From: Candidatus Moraniibacteriota bacterium
Lineage (GTDB): Bacteria > Patescibacteriota > Minisyncoccia > Moranbacterales > UBA9337
Assembly (NCBI GenBank): GCA_003510795.1
Contig: DOKP01000032.1
Coordinates: forward strand, 558 to 6,242
DNA: 5,685 nucleotides
Direction of reading: 5' to 3'
The position numbers and the translations under genes are program-made. Of the stretch, positions 5,405-5,685 are shown piece after piece (position 1 is the stretch's first letter; each line of letters begins with the position of its first letter). The notes beneath the pieces were generated by a model that saw only the letters and a list, made by a program, of their open reading frames with translations, did not search any database and was not told the origin of the DNA.

Positions 5405-5685
5405 TTAGACCCCTTTCATCCTATTATAAACTTCCTTGGGAATAAATTTCCCATCTTCAAGTCTAACTAATCCATTTTCTTCCATTATCTTTCTCTCTAC
5501 ATCTCTTGATTCCAATTTATTTTTTTCTATTATTTGAGATTTATTTTTTGCAGAAAGAGTATTTTCATCTTTCATTTTTTGTTCAAGAGAATCTTGAAGT
5601 TTTTTGAGAAGAAAATTGAGTTCTTTACATCGGAGTTTTAGTTGAATAACGAAAGGGAGAGATCCCGACTTGTCCGCCTCCTTTT
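5405..5685 (-). CDS. C-terminal part of an unrecognised coiled-coil protein (runs off the window)
   Basis: An open frame of 92 codons runs from the window edge to a TAA at 5407-5405. The visible part begins KEADKSGSLPFVIQ. A long lysine/glutamate-rich stretch follows with heptad-like leucine and isoleucine spacing (ELNFLLKKLQDSLEQ, SQIIEKNKLESRDVE), probably a coiled coil. The end is a short tail, LEDGKFIPKEVYNRMKGV. Other frames across the region are broken by stops. I do not recognise the family. Its start lies beyond position 5685. It is transcribed in the same direction as the tagged genes and ends 3 nt before stem-loop copy 2. Confidence 0.6.
   Translation of the reverse strand, partial: KEADKSGSLPFVIQLKLRCKELNFLLKKLQDSLEQKMKDENTLSAKNKSQIIEKNKLESRDVERKIMEENGLVRLEDGKFIPKEVYNRMKGV
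5423..5428 (-). promoter_or_regulatory. Possible -10 element for the beta-propeller gene
   Basis: A perfect TATAAT on the minus strand lies inside the last codons of the upstream partial gene. Transcription from it would begin near 5416, so the stem-loop at 5401-5363 would lie near the 5' end of the leader. No convincing -35 is found 16-18 bp upstream and there is no TG extension, so this is a weak call in AT-rich DNA. Confidence 0.25.

Noticed and set aside
213..5445. Plus-strand open frames of 60-77 codons scattered through the window
   Set aside because: They lie antisense to well-supported minus-strand genes, lack recognisable domains or ribosome binding sites, and several simply mirror the dockerin tag copies.

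Overview
The window is an AT-rich bacterial fragment. Every convincing gene lies on the minus strand, so the locus reads from right to left. The most likely source is an uncultivated Patescibacteria/CPR-type bacterium. Supporting signs are secreted multidomain proteins with a dockerin-like C-terminus, a DUF4143-type AAA ATPase of the kind that multiplies in such genomes, weak or absent Shine-Dalgarno sequences, and an in-frame GC-rich palindromic repeat. This placement is inference, as no marker gene is present. There are no in-frame TGA codons in roughly 1,500 codons, which argues for the standard bacterial code rather than TGA=Gly.

Layout in transcription order: (1) 5685-5405, the C-terminal end of an unrecognised coiled-coil protein, cut by the window edge. 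(2) 5401-5363, a stem-loop. (3) 5348-3772, a secreted beta-propeller-like protein split by a one-base frameshift near 5065-5080, ending in a dockerin-like tag (copy C). (4) 3771-3596, the longest intergenic stretch (176 bp), holding 8-bp tandem repeats, one arm of a 17-bp inverted repeat, a near-consensus promoter and repeated operator-like boxes. (5) 3595-2315, an AAA/DUF4143 ATPase carrying a 37-bp GC-rich palindromic insertion in frame near its C-terminus. (6) 2312-2296, the other arm of the 17-bp inverted repeat. (7) 2309-2088, a headless dockerin tag (copy B). (8) 2069-96, a large secreted jelly-roll (lectin / polysaccharide-lyase-like) protein ending in dockerin tag copy A. (9) 85-50, a second stem-loop with the same architecture as the first. 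No gene-free stretch exceeds 300 bases.

The unifying theme is a C-terminal module of about 71 residues with two calcium-binding loops. It appears three times: on two unrelated exported proteins and once alone. Its protein sequence is nearly fixed while its codons have drifted, so it is under selection, presumably as a docking or surface-retention tag for extracellular carbohydrate-active or adhesive proteins. The ATPase looks like an intruder that sits where the body of a third tagged gene would be expected. Its flanking inverted repeat and private promoter with repeated boxes fit that reading, but no transposase is present.
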